64,000 bases of DNA, from NCBI RefSeq assembly GCF_039871975.1, contig NZ_JBDPLL010000001.1. One strand, written 5' to 3'. This document shows, in pieces, positions 46,859 through 55,969 of this stretch. Source of the DNA: Trichormus_B sp936914905. GTDB lineage: Bacteria; Cyanobacteriota; Cyanobacteriia; Cyanobacteriales; Nostocaceae. A model generated the notes under the pieces. The model ran no database searches. It saw only the letters and a list, made by a program, of their open reading frames with translations, and was not told the DNA's origin. A program made the position numbers and the translations under genes. Each line of letters begins with the position of its first letter. Within the stretch, counting starts at the first letter, position 1.

Positions 46859-47737
46859 CTATTCCCCGCTGACTTCACCCCATTCTCGGATAGCGGGAAA
46901 GACTGACGAATAATCATCTTCTGGATAGGACATATTCATTGCTGACTTCAAGATGTGTCTAACTCCCTCAATACTGCTGAGATTCAAACCCAGGGATTTA
47001 GCTTCAGAGATAAATAAATCTATTTCTTTGATCAATTGTTTGGTGGGTAAGTTGGCATTGGTATAATTACCATCCAACATCCGCTTGAGGTTTTGATCAA
47101 AGGTTGGCGCGTAAAGTTTGCTATCGCGCAGGATTCGCATAAACAAGTCTATATCAATGCCTTGCATTTGGACAAAAGCCAAACTGAGCGCAAAGCTAGT
47201 AGTAAGGGAAGCAATGAGTTGATTGAGTGCTAATGTCAGTGCTGAGGCTGACCCTACTGGTCCAATGTGTACAGGTTGGGGTCCAAAATGTTGTAGTAAT
47301 TTGAGGTGACGCTCATATTGTTCTAATTGGGCACCTACCATGATAATTAATTTGCCAGTTTCTGCTTCTGGGATGCTACCGAGTACGGGAGCTTCTATAT
47401 ATTCACCGCCAGCGGCCACAACTGCATCTCTGATTTCTTGGCTTTCGGGAGGAGTGAGTGTTCCCATTTGGATTACACTGCGTCCTGATAAGGTATGCCA
47501 AGAAGTATCTGTGAGCAAGACATGATAAATAGCTGCGGCATTAGATAGCATTAGAACTATACAATCAGCGGAGCTAATTGCTTGACGTGGTTTTGTCGCA
47601 ATTTCTGCCCCTGCTGCTTGTAGTGGTGCTAATTTTTCTGGGGTGCGGTTGTAAGCAATTAGCTCTACATTTGCAGCTAATAACCTTTGAGCCATCGGTA
47701 GTCCCATCAATCCAGTTCCCAGAAATGCCACCTTCAT
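46859..47737 (-). CDS. beta-hydroxyacid dehydrogenase family (NAD(P)-dependent)
   Basis: 292 residues. The N-terminal Rossmann fold opens MKVAFLGTGLMGLPMAQRLL (GxGxxG), with LIAYNRTPEKL where Asn-Arg-Thr indicates NADPH preference. The substrate motif YIEAPVLGSIPEAETGKLII matches D/EAPVSGG...A..GxLxI. The catalytic Lys lies in SALTLALNQLIASLTTSFAL, whose usual G-x-x-x-K-x-x-N is altered to a Leu in the Lys position. The family (3-hydroxyisobutyrate, tartronate-semialdehyde and GLYR-type succinic-semialdehyde reductases) is clear. The apparent loss of the catalytic Lys is odd, so activity is uncertain. Confidence 0.8.
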   Translation of the reverse strand: MKVAFLGTGLMGLPMAQRLLAANVELIAYNRTPEKLAPLQAAGAEIATKPRQAISSADCIVLMLSNAAAIYHVLLTDTSWHTLSGRSVIQMGTLTPPESQEIRDAVVAAGGEYIEAPVLGSIPEAETGKLIIMVGAQLEQYERHLKLLQHFGPQPVHIGPVGSASALTLALNQLIASLTTSFALSLAFVQMQGIDIDLFMRILRDSKLYAPTFDQNLKRMLDGNYTNANLPTKQLIKEIDLFISEAKSLGLNLSSIEGVRHILKSAMNMSYPEDDYSSVFPAIREWGEVSGE

Positions 47738-47759
47738 GTTTTACGTTCCTTTGTCATTG

Positions 47760-47880
47760 GTTATTAGTTATTAATCATTGGTCATTCATTGGTCATTCAT
47801 TGGTCATTCATTGGTCATTAGTCATTGGTAATTGGTTATGAACAACTAAGAACTGATAACTGATAACTGATAACTGATAC
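47760..47880. repeat. short tandem repeats upstream of dehydrogenase gene
   Basis: Four or so copies of an 11-base unit ATTGGTCATTC (47779-47822) are followed by four AACTGAT heptamers (47851-47877). This is the kind of short tandem repeat run common in heterocystous cyanobacteria. It directly abuts a copy of the 91-bp repeat. Confidence 0.85.
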
Positions 47881-47968
47881 AGAAGATTGCAGATTAATGA
47901 GGTACAGAATCTAAATTGAAACCTAGATAGCAAGAGAGTTTTACTCCTGACTCCTGACTCCTGCTGTA
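47878..47968 (+). repeat. 91-bp repeat, copy D (full length)
   Basis: Begins TACAGAAGATTGCAGATTAA and ends CTCCTGACTCCTGCTGTA. The first and last eight bases are near-perfect inverted repeats (TACAGNAG / CTGCTGTA). Identical length to copies E and F. Confidence 0.9.
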
Positions 47969-47994
47969 ACTGATAACTGTTAACTGACCTAAAA

Positions 47995-48090
47995 TCAGCC
48001 ACCTGCGGCAAAAGTGGCCATAATTATAACTGAAAGTAAGAGTCCGGGACTAAGTAGAGTTACTAAGACAATGAGGTCATGAGCAGTCAT
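47995..48090 (-). CDS. 31-residue single-helix membrane peptide
   Basis: From ATG at 48090, with a strong ribosome site (AAGGAAG, 8 bases before the start), the frame encodes MTAHDLIVLVTLLSPG then LLLSVIIMATFAAGG, ending TGA at 47995-47997. A single hydrophobic helix fills almost the whole peptide, with a Pro-Gly kink in the middle and a Gly-rich end. Size and composition resemble the minute subunits of photosynthetic or NDH complexes (PetN, PsbX, NdhP class), but it matches none that I know. It is too short for standard gene callers. The good ribosome site and clean frame argue it is real. Confidence 0.55.
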   Translation of the reverse strand: MTAHDLIVLVTLLSPGLLLSVIIMATFAAGG

Positions 48091-48301
48091 GGTTATTACT
48101 TCCTTAAGGTTATTAACTTCAAAGTAATCACTGTTATGCTAGTCGAAGAAAGACTAATACAGGATTCTTAAATACAGTTTTAACCTATACAAAAGAGCTA
48201 ACTAATGCTAAGAATTGCCGGCTTTTTCTTCCTGCTCCATCCTAGAAGTGTCGGCACTATCTAGTCTACAGGCTAACACGGTTAATCTTTTAGTGTTACC
48301 T

Positions 48302-49486
48302 CTAGCTTGGTATGGTTAATCCTTTGAGCGATCGCAAAGCCTCTTCATTCTTCAATCCTTTGCTTTGTACCAGAACTCCAAAGTTCCCCAGTCCTGTCGG
48401 TTCAATTAGTTGGTGTAAGGCTTCCCGGCGGTTTAGCAGCTGTGAGACGGGTTGTTCTTGATAGGAGAGGGCAGCTATTCTTTCACCCAAACCTAAGGCC
48501 ATTAAAAATAAACCTTGCTGCGTCCAACCCACTGCATCCAAACCGCATTTTTTTCCCCAAGTTTCCAAAGCTGTAAAGTCAACATGGGCGGTGATATCTT
48601 GTCGCCCAATATTGATGTAAGGATGATCATGGTAACGATGATGGTAATAGCATTGTAGAGTTCCTTGCGATCGCTTGGGGTGATAATAACGGCTGGCAGG
48701 GTAGCCATAATCAATAGTTAACACATACCCCTGTTGCAAGCAGTCTGCCACTATACCCAACCAGTCGAGAGCAGCTAAATTAATTTCACTGCGATAGCCA
48801 TCTTCATACACATTGGGATTTAAATCAATTCCCACCAAATCAAAATGTGCTACTAATTTCGGCGTGGATACTTCCGCCACTGCCTCTATAAATGAAAAAT
48901 CAGAAGCGGTATTTTCCCCATTTTCCTGGGTAGTTACATAAATTTCCCGCAATTCTCCTGCTTCTAGGATAAACTGATGCACTGGAAATGCATCCACTAA
49001 TTCATTAGAAAAAAAGCAGCCGACGATGGAGTTAGGTGTAATCTCTTCCAAATTGCACCAACGCACAGAGAAATCCTGTAACCTTTGCTGCTGTTGTGTT
49101 CGTAAACTTGGGGATTTCTCAACAATAATGTATTCCAGCGCCGTTAAAAAGTCCGGATGTTGTAGTTTTAGGTAATTGAGAATATGAGATGCCAGAGTAC
49201 CTTGACCTGCTCCCATTTCTACCAGATGAAAAGGGCTGGGTTGCTCTAATATCTCCCACATCTCGGAAAATTGCAGAGCCAGTAATTCACCAAAATCATT
49301 ACCAAGACTAGAAGACGTAAAAAAATCACCACCCCGAAACCTAATTTTGACTGCATCACTAGAATAGTAACCGTGTTCTGGGTGATATAGCGCCATGTCC
49401 ATGTATTCTGCAAAGGTAATGCGGTGTTGGGGACTGGTATTAATGCATTTGGCTATTGCTTGACAGAGTGCGGGGTTAGAATCCAT
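48302..49486 (-). CDS. MidA-family class I SAM methyltransferase
   Basis: 394 residues. The MidA/NDUFAF7 (DUF185, COG1565) family is recognised by ITFAEYMDMALYHPEHGYYS at the start and GGDFFTSSSLGNDFGELLA. The SAM-binding motif I is FHLVEMGAGQGTLASHILNY. SNELVDAFPVHQF follows, as do VLTIDYGYPASRYYHP and TLQCYYHHRYHDHPYINIGR. In mitochondria the relative methylates an Arg of the NDUFS2 subunit of complex I. The cyanobacterial counterpart of that target is NdhH, whose gene lies about 1 kb further on in the same orientation, a suggestive pairing. Intact and full length. Confidence 0.9.
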   Translation of the reverse strand: MDSNPALCQAIAKCINTSPQHRITFAEYMDMALYHPEHGYYSSDAVKIRFRGGDFFTSSSLGNDFGELLALQFSEMWEILEQPSPFHLVEMGAGQGTLASHILNYLKLQHPDFLTALEYIIVEKSPSLRTQQQQRLQDFSVRWCNLEEITPNSIVGCFFSNELVDAFPVHQFILEAGELREIYVTTQENGENTASDFSFIEAVAEVSTPKLVAHFDLVGIDLNPNVYEDGYRSEINLAALDWLGIVADCLQQGYVLTIDYGYPASRYYHPKRSQGTLQCYYHHRYHDHPYINIGRQDITAHVDFTALETWGKKCGLDAVGWTQQGLFLMALGLGERIAALSYQEQPVSQLLNRREALHQLIEPTGLGNFGVLVQSKGLKNEEALRSLKGLTIPS

Positions 49487-50462
49487 AAAAAATCAAAAGT
49501 TTAAGTCTCTAAAATATTAGAGTCTGTTGCTAGAGTTTGCGTCCCACGAAACTGAATTCTGTTGTATTATATTTCAATTTCAAAGCATTACATCTTACAG
49601 GTTTTTTTAAAAGTTTCTGGCTGTGACTTTAGGTACTTATTAATCCCCCCTAACCTTTAATAAAGGAGGGAACTGGAATCAAAGTGCCCCTTCTTAAGGG
49701 GCACTTAGGCGGATCTAAAGGTTTTTGATACATCACTAAGGACTTTTCAAACATCCTCTTATGTAAGACTAATTTTATGTGAAGCTGCACAGAATCATGT
49801 ACTTCATTAATTAATACGTATTTATCTGCGTCTATTGGCGGTCAATTATTCTTGAAATTTTATTCTATGCAGCTTCATTTTAATTCGGTATAACTTCCTT
49901 TTTGATAGGGAATATTAAAATTCAAATTCAAATATTACTAACTAAAATATTTTTGTAATGTTACTTCAATTCTTTGATTCGCAAGAAAATAAAGTTCTTC
50001 TTGTCGATAAAGTTCTAACATTATTATGTTGGAAGTTGCTAATTCACTAACTGTAAATACTCTTTCTACAACCATTTTCGAACTTAGAGCCCATTCGTCG
50101 AGTAAAATTAAACCAGCGGCTGTACTGCGACTTAATCCAGCACCACAATTCATAGCAACATCAAAATTTCTATAGGATCTAGCTCAAGTAGTGATCGCCT
50201 GAATATAAGATAATTAAGGTGCATCAAGTAAATATCTATCCTTTGGAGTATTTTCATAGAAATGCAGTTCCAGAAAAAGGGGAATATAACCTTGTTGTTC
50301 TAATGGAACAGCGTGCAATCCTAGATCATTAATTGAAAGCACATTAGGAACTTTATCGATATATTAAACAATGTCATAGTAATCAGTGATGAACAACATT
50401 TTTCTTACCTGTGATGTGCTATAAAATCCCCGACTCCGCAACGAAATCGGGGATAAGGGTAA
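49487..50462. other. intergenic region with hairpin and a decayed frame
   Basis: A perfect 11-base hairpin AAGTGCCCCTT-CTT-AAGGGGCACTT lies at 49682-49706. On the minus strand from about 50404 to 49938 one frame reads YIDKVPNVLSINDLGLHAVP, LFLELHFYENTPKDRYLLDA, then NCGAGLSRSTAAGLILLDEW and VERVFTVSELATSNIIMLEL. It contains three stops. CGAGLSRSTAA resembles the phosphatase loop C-x-AG-x-SRSTAA, but the nucleophile context and downstream part do not fit. I treat it as an unidentified pseudogene. A stretch near 49811-49865 repeats sequence at 44379-44430. Confidence 0.4.
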
Positions 50463-51647
50463 TTACCTGTCAACAGAACCCATAATTACGTCAATACTGC
50501 CAAGAATTACCACCACATCTGCTACCTTCATTCCTCGTAACAAATGAGGTAGAATTTGAAGGTTATTGAAATCGGCAGCGCGAATTTTCCACCGCCAGGG
50601 GAAAACATTATTATCACCAACTAGATAAATACCCAGTTCCCCTTTACCACTTTCTACACGGGAATAGATTTCACCTGTGGGAATTTTGAAAGTGGGAGCA
50701 AGTTTCTTGGCGACAAACTGGTAATCAAAACCATCCCACTCTGATTTCTTACCAGCCATTAAACGCTTGGCTTCCAGGTTTTCGTAGGAACCACCGGGTA
50801 AACCTTTAATAGCTTGTTTGATGATTTTTACCGATTCCCGCATTTCCCGCATTCTTACCATGTAACGGGCGAGACAATCACCAGCTGTTTCCCACTGTAC
50901 TTCCCAGTCGAAGTCGTCATAACATTCATAGTGGTCAACTTTTCGCAAGTCCCATTTTACGCCAGAACCACGTAACATAGGGCCAGAAAGTCCCCAGTTA
51001 ATTGCTTCTTGGCGGGTAATTGTACCAATACCTTCGATCCGTCTCCGGAAAATGGGATTGTTAGTAACTAAGCATTCGTATTCATCTACTTTGGGGATAA
51101 AGTATTCACAAAATTCTAAGCACTTGTCTACCCAACCATAGGGTAAATCAGCAGCTACACCACCAACACGGAAGTAGTTGTTGTTTACCATCCGATAACC
51201 TGTGGCAGCTTCCCACAGATCATAAATCATTTCCCGTTCCCGGAATTGATAAAAGAAGGGGGTTTGTGCGCCCACGTCAGCTAGAAAAGGACCAAACCAC
51301 AGTAAATGGTTGGCGATGCGGTTCAGTTCCAGCATAATCACGCGGATGTAGCTGGCGCGTTTGGGAACTGTAATACCTGCTAATTTTTCAGGTGCGTTAA
51401 CTGTAACTGCTTCGTTGAACATTCCCGCTGCATAGTCCCAACGGCTGACGTAGGGGACATACATCACGGTAGAACGGTTTTCGGCAATTTTTTCCATTCC
51501 CCTATGCAGGTAGCCAATGACTGGTTCACAGTCAACGACATCCTCCCCATCCAGTGTCATAATTAGCCGCAGAACTCCGTGCATTGATGGGTGATGAGGT
51601 CCCATATTTAGCACCATTGGTTCAGTGCGGGTTTCTATTCTACTCAT
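50463..51647 (-). CDS. ndhH: NDH-1 subunit H
   Basis: 394 residues, the standard cyanobacterial length. It is the quinone-site peripheral-arm subunit of the photosynthetic NDH-1 complex, on the cytoplasmic face of thylakoid membranes, serving respiration and cyclic electron flow. It is recognised by LNMGPHHPSMHGVLRLIMTL (the HPSMHG quinone-pocket loop), GYLHRGMEKIAENRSTVMYV and SRWDYAAGMFNEAVTVNAPE. The C-terminus PHLLRGMKVADVVVILGSID continues to VMGSVDR. Intact and monocistronic. A MidA-type methyltransferase gene lies downstream in the same orientation. Confidence 0.97.
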   Translation of the reverse strand: MSRIETRTEPMVLNMGPHHPSMHGVLRLIMTLDGEDVVDCEPVIGYLHRGMEKIAENRSTVMYVPYVSRWDYAAGMFNEAVTVNAPEKLAGITVPKRASYIRVIMLELNRIANHLLWFGPFLADVGAQTPFFYQFREREMIYDLWEAATGYRMVNNNYFRVGGVAADLPYGWVDKCLEFCEYFIPKVDEYECLVTNNPIFRRRIEGIGTITRQEAINWGLSGPMLRGSGVKWDLRKVDHYECYDDFDWEVQWETAGDCLARYMVRMREMRESVKIIKQAIKGLPGGSYENLEAKRLMAGKKSEWDGFDYQFVAKKLAPTFKIPTGEIYSRVESGKGELGIYLVGDNNVFPWRWKIRAADFNNLQILPHLLRGMKVADVVVILGSIDVIMGSVDR

Positions 51648-52008
51648 AGATTTAGTGTTCTTCCGTTGTCAACAATTTGTATTGAACAGCTACGATGCTA
51701 ACCAGACCCGATTGGTTGTTTCTGCCAAAATTTAAACTGGTAGGGATAATTTAGATATTGCCCCTACAGGGTTATGTTGGAGAGAGGATAGCAGGGTCGG
51801 ACTTGTACTTGATGTTTTATTAGCTTGCACTACTTCAATTATTATAAGGAGTGTGCGATTCCAGGGATTGAGAAGCAGGATTTTTTTTGAGATGCAAGCC
51901 ATCAGCGATGTTTCATCTATGATCACAGAAAACACTGAAATCAGCACTTCTGAATTGCTGCTTTTCTGGGTAGCCAGATTAATCTCTATGAATAGTTTAA
52001 TAATTAGT
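51648..52008. other. intergenic region upstream of ndhH
   Basis: 360 bases between sfsA and ndhH. A 71-codon minus-strand frame exists (51732-51947) but has no ribosome site or recognisable sequence. Nothing else was seen; it presumably holds the ndhH promoter. Confidence 0.4.
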
Positions 52009-52734
52009 TCACGTTTTCAGTTTTGCTAACCCTAAATAACGGATTCCTTCTGGAGAAACGTCAAAACGACAGGGTAAGACTTCTAAACCGAGTGCGATCG
52101 CCTGCCATAATAACTTACCATACACAGGGTCGGTGCTATCTCCAGGCGCAAACTCTGGACAGTCACCCCGATTGATAAAATAAAGCATCACTGCACGACT
52201 GTGGGGCAGAACTTCCATTAATTCTCGTAAATGTTTTTGTCCTCTTGTGGTTTCTGTGTCGGGAAATAAGGCTAAATTTCCTTGCGTCCAAGTTGTGTTT
52301 TTTACCTCTAAATAAATTGGGCGTTGTTGCTCACTTCCTGTTAGGTAAAAATCTACACGGCTTTTTTTATCTTTTCCATAAATCACCTCACCTTTAACTT
52401 GTGTATAATCTCTTAATTCGGGAAAAAGAAATTTTTCTAAAGCTAGTTTTACGACTCGATTAGGTAAAGCAGTATTTACACCGACCCAAGTTGGTTCTTG
52501 TTCTTGTACTTGAATCAACTCTAATGTATAAGCTAATTTGCGATTAGGATTATCACTTTGAGAAAGCTGTACCGGACTACCAATTTTTGAAACTCCTGTC
52601 ATTGGACCGGTATTAGGACAGTGTGCTGTTACAACCTCTCCTGAAGTCAGCTGTATATCAGCAAAAAAACGCTTGTAGCGTTTGAGTAAAAAACCAGGGT
52701 ATAATTTTGGGTAGCGATAAAGCCAATCAGTCAT
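52009..52734 (-). CDS. sfsA: SfsA family DNA/RNA nuclease
   Basis: 241 residues. PGFLLKRYKRFFADIQLTSG opens an OB-like N-terminal domain, then HCPNTGPMTGV. The C-terminal domain has a PD-(D/E)xK-type nuclease core: SRVDFYLTG, IYLEVKNTTW (the E-x-K pair) and ALFPDTETTRGQKHLRELM, followed by SRAVMLYFINRGDCPEFAPG. Originally described as a sugar-fermentation stimulation protein, the family is now regarded as nucleic-acid binding or nuclease. Cytosolic, full length. Confidence 0.93.
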   Translation of the reverse strand: MTDWLYRYPKLYPGFLLKRYKRFFADIQLTSGEVVTAHCPNTGPMTGVSKIGSPVQLSQSDNPNRKLAYTLELIQVQEQEPTWVGVNTALPNRVVKLALEKFLFPELRDYTQVKGEVIYGKDKKSRVDFYLTGSEQQRPIYLEVKNTTWTQGNLALFPDTETTRGQKHLRELMEVLPHSRAVMLYFINRGDCPEFAPGDSTDPVYGKLLWQAIALGLEVLPCRFDVSPEGIRYLGLAKLKT

Positions 52735-52927
52735 TATGATAGGTTAATTATGAATTTGAATACTTAGTAAGTATACGATAAAAGTGGTTATGAAAAGGAT
52801 TACATTTCTAGGAAAATTCTGATATTTTTGCTTAGAGCCAAGTCACTAATAAAATGCTCGTTAAAAAAATGTTATAAACATCAAAATTGTATCACCAAGG
52901 GCTACTACTGAGTAGTATTTAGGCTCA

Positions 52928-54172
52928 ATAGAGCGATTACTGATCATAGTTGAAGAACCTTCTTTAGCACGTACCTTAGAAGAGATTACAGCAATTATGC
53001 TACTAGCAGTGCGAGAACTGACAAGTTCTGATGGGGCTACTTTTGTGTTATCAGACAATGGTTTTTCCTATTACTATTGATGAGAATGCTATTGATCCCC
53101 TGTGGAAGGGTCAGCGATTTCGCATAAATACCTGCATTTCTAGTTGGGTAATGCAGAACCATCAGTCGGTAATTATTGAAGATATATCTAGTGATCAAAG
53201 GATTTCCTGGGCTGTTGATAAAAGTACATTTATCAAAAGTATGGCGATGGTGTCCATCTGTTCTAAAGAAAGAATAGCTGTTGGTGCTATTGGTACTTAT
53301 TAGGCACATCCACATAAAACTACAACGGAAGAGGTCAAGCTACTCCAATTACTAGCATATAGTAAAGCGTTGGCGATGGAGAATACAGAGATATATTCTT
53401 AACTAGAGCGACAATTGCGTGATCGCACAACTGCCTTAGAAGCAGCCAAGACCCTTCTGCAAAAAGAAATACAAGAATGCAAAGCCATTGAAGCAGAAAT
53501 TAGCCGTCTCTCCCTTACAGACGAACTCACTGGACTGCATAACCGACGTGGTTTTTACCTATTGGCTGAACAACAGCTAAGATTAGCCAAGCGATCACAA
53601 ATTTACACTAGTCTCATGTTCATTGAACTCAACGAATTTGAACAACTCAATCAAACCTGGGGTAATGAACTCAGCTAAGATGCTATTGTTAGCATAGCAA
53701 AATTACTCAAACGCTGTTTTCGCAGTTCTGATACATTAGGACAAATCGGGGAAGATGAGTTTGCAGTGCTAATCCAAGTATAGGATCTTAGTTGCAAAGT
53801 CATACAAAACCGAGTAAAAACCAATAGACCTCTTGCAGAATTAATTTTATGTTATAATTGGGGCTTGTATTTGTTTTAGCTAAGAGTTAGAGTTACACAG
53901 TTATGTTTGAATTAGCGATCGTAAAGAACACCAAAAATACATAAAATCTAAACCTCTCTATCATACCACAGAAACAATTTTGCAAGAGGTCTAATATCTA
54001 CCAACTCAATCAAACTCAACAGTTACCAATTCCCCTATCCGTGAGTATTGGTATTGAATCCTATTATACCAATCATACTATTTCACTAGATAACCTGATT
54101 ACATTAGCTCATATTCATATATATCAAAACAACGAAACAGGGAACAGGCAATACAGCATTGGGCATTGGGAA
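52928..54172 (+). pseudogene. GAF-GGDEF diguanylate cyclase-like, degraded
   Basis: The conceptual protein starts ERLLIIVEEPSLARTLEEIT and LAVRELTSSDGATFVLSDNG (GAF). A frameshift then leads into NAIDPLWKGQRFRI, SWVMQNHQSVIIEDISSDQ and ALAMENTEIYS-stop-LERQL. The GGDEF part is LTDELTGLHNRRGFYLLAEQ, LMFIELNEFEQLNQTWGNEL, and RSSDTLGQIGEDEFAVLIQV (active-site GGDEF as GEDEF). There are stops near 53302, 53401, 53678 and 53782. The TA-flanked MITE entered at 53825, after which NQTQQLPIPLSVSIGIESYY completes the domain. A cyclic-di-GMP signalling gene in origin, now dead. Confidence 0.85.
53825..53993. mobile_element. 168-bp TA-flanked MITE, copy 2
   Basis: TAGACCTCTTGCAGAATTAA at the left and TTTTGCAAGAGGTCTA at the right, matching the copy at 7908-8075. 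It is inserted between codons of the GGDEF pseudogene with TA on both sides. Removing one TA plus the element rejoins the reading frame (KTNNIYQLNQTQ). Confidence 0.85.
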
Positions 54173-54181
54173 GAGGAAAGA

Positions 54182-54272
54182 TACTGCAGATTGCAGATCA
54201 ATATGGTACAGAATCTAAATTAAAACCTAGACAACAAGAGAGTTTTACTCCTGACTCCTGACTTCTGCTGTA
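54182..54272 (+). repeat. 91-bp repeat, copy E (full length)
   Basis: Begins TACTGCAGATTGCAGATCAA, passes AAAACCTAGACAACAAGAGA and ends CTTCTGCTGTA. It immediately follows the end of the GGDEF pseudogene. Confidence 0.9.
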
Positions 54273-54525
54273 TGCGCTAGAAGTTTTGTTAGATATCTCA
54301 ATTAGACCCATAATTTCCGGTTGCTAGAAGCCCCCGAATTTATCTGTGAAGTCAACCCAGAATCCCAAATTTGATGACTTTTCTTGAATTTTAAATTCCC
54401 TGAAGGCTTGGACCTTGTTTGTAGTCAAATTTCCTGCATTTCCTGAAGAGTTGCATATAATAGATATTACATACCTCCCAGATACAAAATCTGGGAGAAT
54501 TTGAAAATGCAAGGAAAAACATCCT

Positions 54526-55194
54526 ATGCAGCAAGTATCATCAGTAACGGAGTTAGAATATCCTTTTCTATTTACTCTAAGAAAAGTAAATTCGATTAAT
54601 ACTCAAGGTTTCCAGCCATTTTTTCAGAATTTACCCATTGATCCTTACATCAAGGGTAAATATCGTTCACGAAGATTATCAAGGGTGATGGTTTCGGAAA
54701 ATAAATTGATCAGACTCCCACAGGGAGATTTATTCTAAAGCCAAGCATATAACCCCTTATTGGGTAATATTAAAAGAGAGTTTGCAGAATTAGAAGATAC
54801 ACTGGTAGAACTGGATATTTTTAGGAACTTAGTTTTAGCTGTTAGTGATTATTGCAAACTGCATCCATAAGCAGAAATTGGTATTCATCAAATCAGAACG
54901 ACCTGTTCACCTGGTCATTTAGGAAATCCCACACCAGAAGGTATCTATCAAGATGGAACAGATTTTATTGGTATACTTTCTGTAAGTAGGGATAATGTTC
55001 AAGGTGGAGAAACACATTTATATACTGCCAAGAAAGAAAAGCCTGTTTTTAACAAAATTCTCCAACCAGGAGAACTAGTTGTAGTCAATGACCATGATTT
55101 CTTTCACTTTACAACTCCCATTAAACCCGAGAATCCAGCACGGGGAACTAGGGATGTTTTTGTGCTGACTTCTCCTAGTTTAATAACAGAATAG
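54526..55194 (+). pseudogene. 2OG-Fe(II) dioxygenase (PF10014-like), two stops
   Basis: A single frame of 223 codons, broken only by TAA at 54736 and a second TAA near 54868. It contains EIGIHQIRTTCSPGHLGNPT, PEGIYQDGTDFIGILSVSRD, NVQGGETHLYTA, LVVVNDHDFFHFTTPI and the end TRDVFVLTSPSL. The family metal triad is H-x-D...H; where relatives have GIHxDG this copy has GIYQDG, so the first iron ligand is lost. The C-terminal HFTTPI histidine remains. Related enzymes hydroxylate free amino acids. No frameshifts, so decay is recent or reading-through is conceivable, but the ligand loss argues against activity. Confidence 0.75.
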
Positions 55195-55349
55195 TGATAC
55201 CAATTAGTAATTTATAATTACAAAGTTCTTACAGCATCTGGGTTTGTAGGTTTGAATCTGTTGCCGAATTTTAGAGAATTGGTATGATTTGAGCAGTTAA
55301 CAAAAAGACTCCTAACTTCCTATAAGAAGTTAGGGATATAATAATTTCA

Positions 55350-55969
55350 TTAGCTTTGGCTATGTTCCGTTTCCAGTTGTGCGAGTGCTTTTTTTGTGAA
55401 TTGCAGCCGTTTTCGTCCTTTCTGGATAGCGAAAACAGCACTGAAGATGCCCAAACTCAAAGTCGGTGAAAACTCAAAAGGTATAGGGGTAGCAGTGACA
55501 ATACCACCGACATCAAAGACAGTCTCGTCAGTGTCACCAAAACTGATTCTATCGTTACCGTTGCTAGTTAAAAAAAGCCATTATCACCATCACCAATGGA
55601 AAATCCATCAGCATCACTGAAATTTCCAGTTTGCAACACTACATTATTCACGAAATCGTAGTTGAAGTTGAAGTTTGGATTAAAACTTTGCAGCTGATTC
55701 AAATCATAGGTTGCCAGGGTTACCAGGGAATTTCTCACAAGCTCCCTGAAGGTAATATTAAAAACAGTGAACTCATTAAAGTTATTTGAGTTATTAGCAC
55801 GAACAATTGCATCATTATCCAAGTCATTAAAATCAAAATCAACCGTAGCTGAATAACCATTTTCTCCAGTCCAATTAAACTTATAGGTTAGGGCTTGGGC
55901 TGACAATGTCCGTTGAAGACAACTGAGAAAAGTAATTGTGCCGATTGCAAATTTAACAAGTTGATGCAT
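55350..55969 (-). pseudogene. PEP-CTERM-like exported protein, frameshift in a homopolymer
   Basis: 133 codons from MHQLVKFAIGTITFLSCLQR (signal peptide) through a beta-rich body (YKFNWTGENGYSATVDFDFN, NFSDADGFSIGDGDNG) end at a run of seven T (A7 on the plus strand, 55569-55575). With one more base the frame continues LTSNGNDRISFGDTDET and IPFEFSPTLSLGIFSAVFAI, then QKGRKRLQF. PFEFSP followed by a helix and a basic tail is the sorting signal of cyanobacterial exosortase substrates (PEP-CTERM class). The whole would be about 205 residues, exported and then processed in the envelope. The single homopolymer lesion leaves mutation or sequencing error open. Confidence 0.7.

Noticed and set aside
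47760..47880. CRISPR array
   Set aside because: Units are 7-11 bases with no spacers; it is a short tandem repeat. No direct-repeat/spacer pattern was seen anywhere in the window.
49938..50153. Dual-specificity phosphatase from CGAGLSRSTAAGLI
   Set aside because: The loop resembles C-x-AG-x-SRSTAA, but the preceding His is Asn, upstream frames carry three stops and the downstream part does not match the family; kept only as an unidentified decayed frame.
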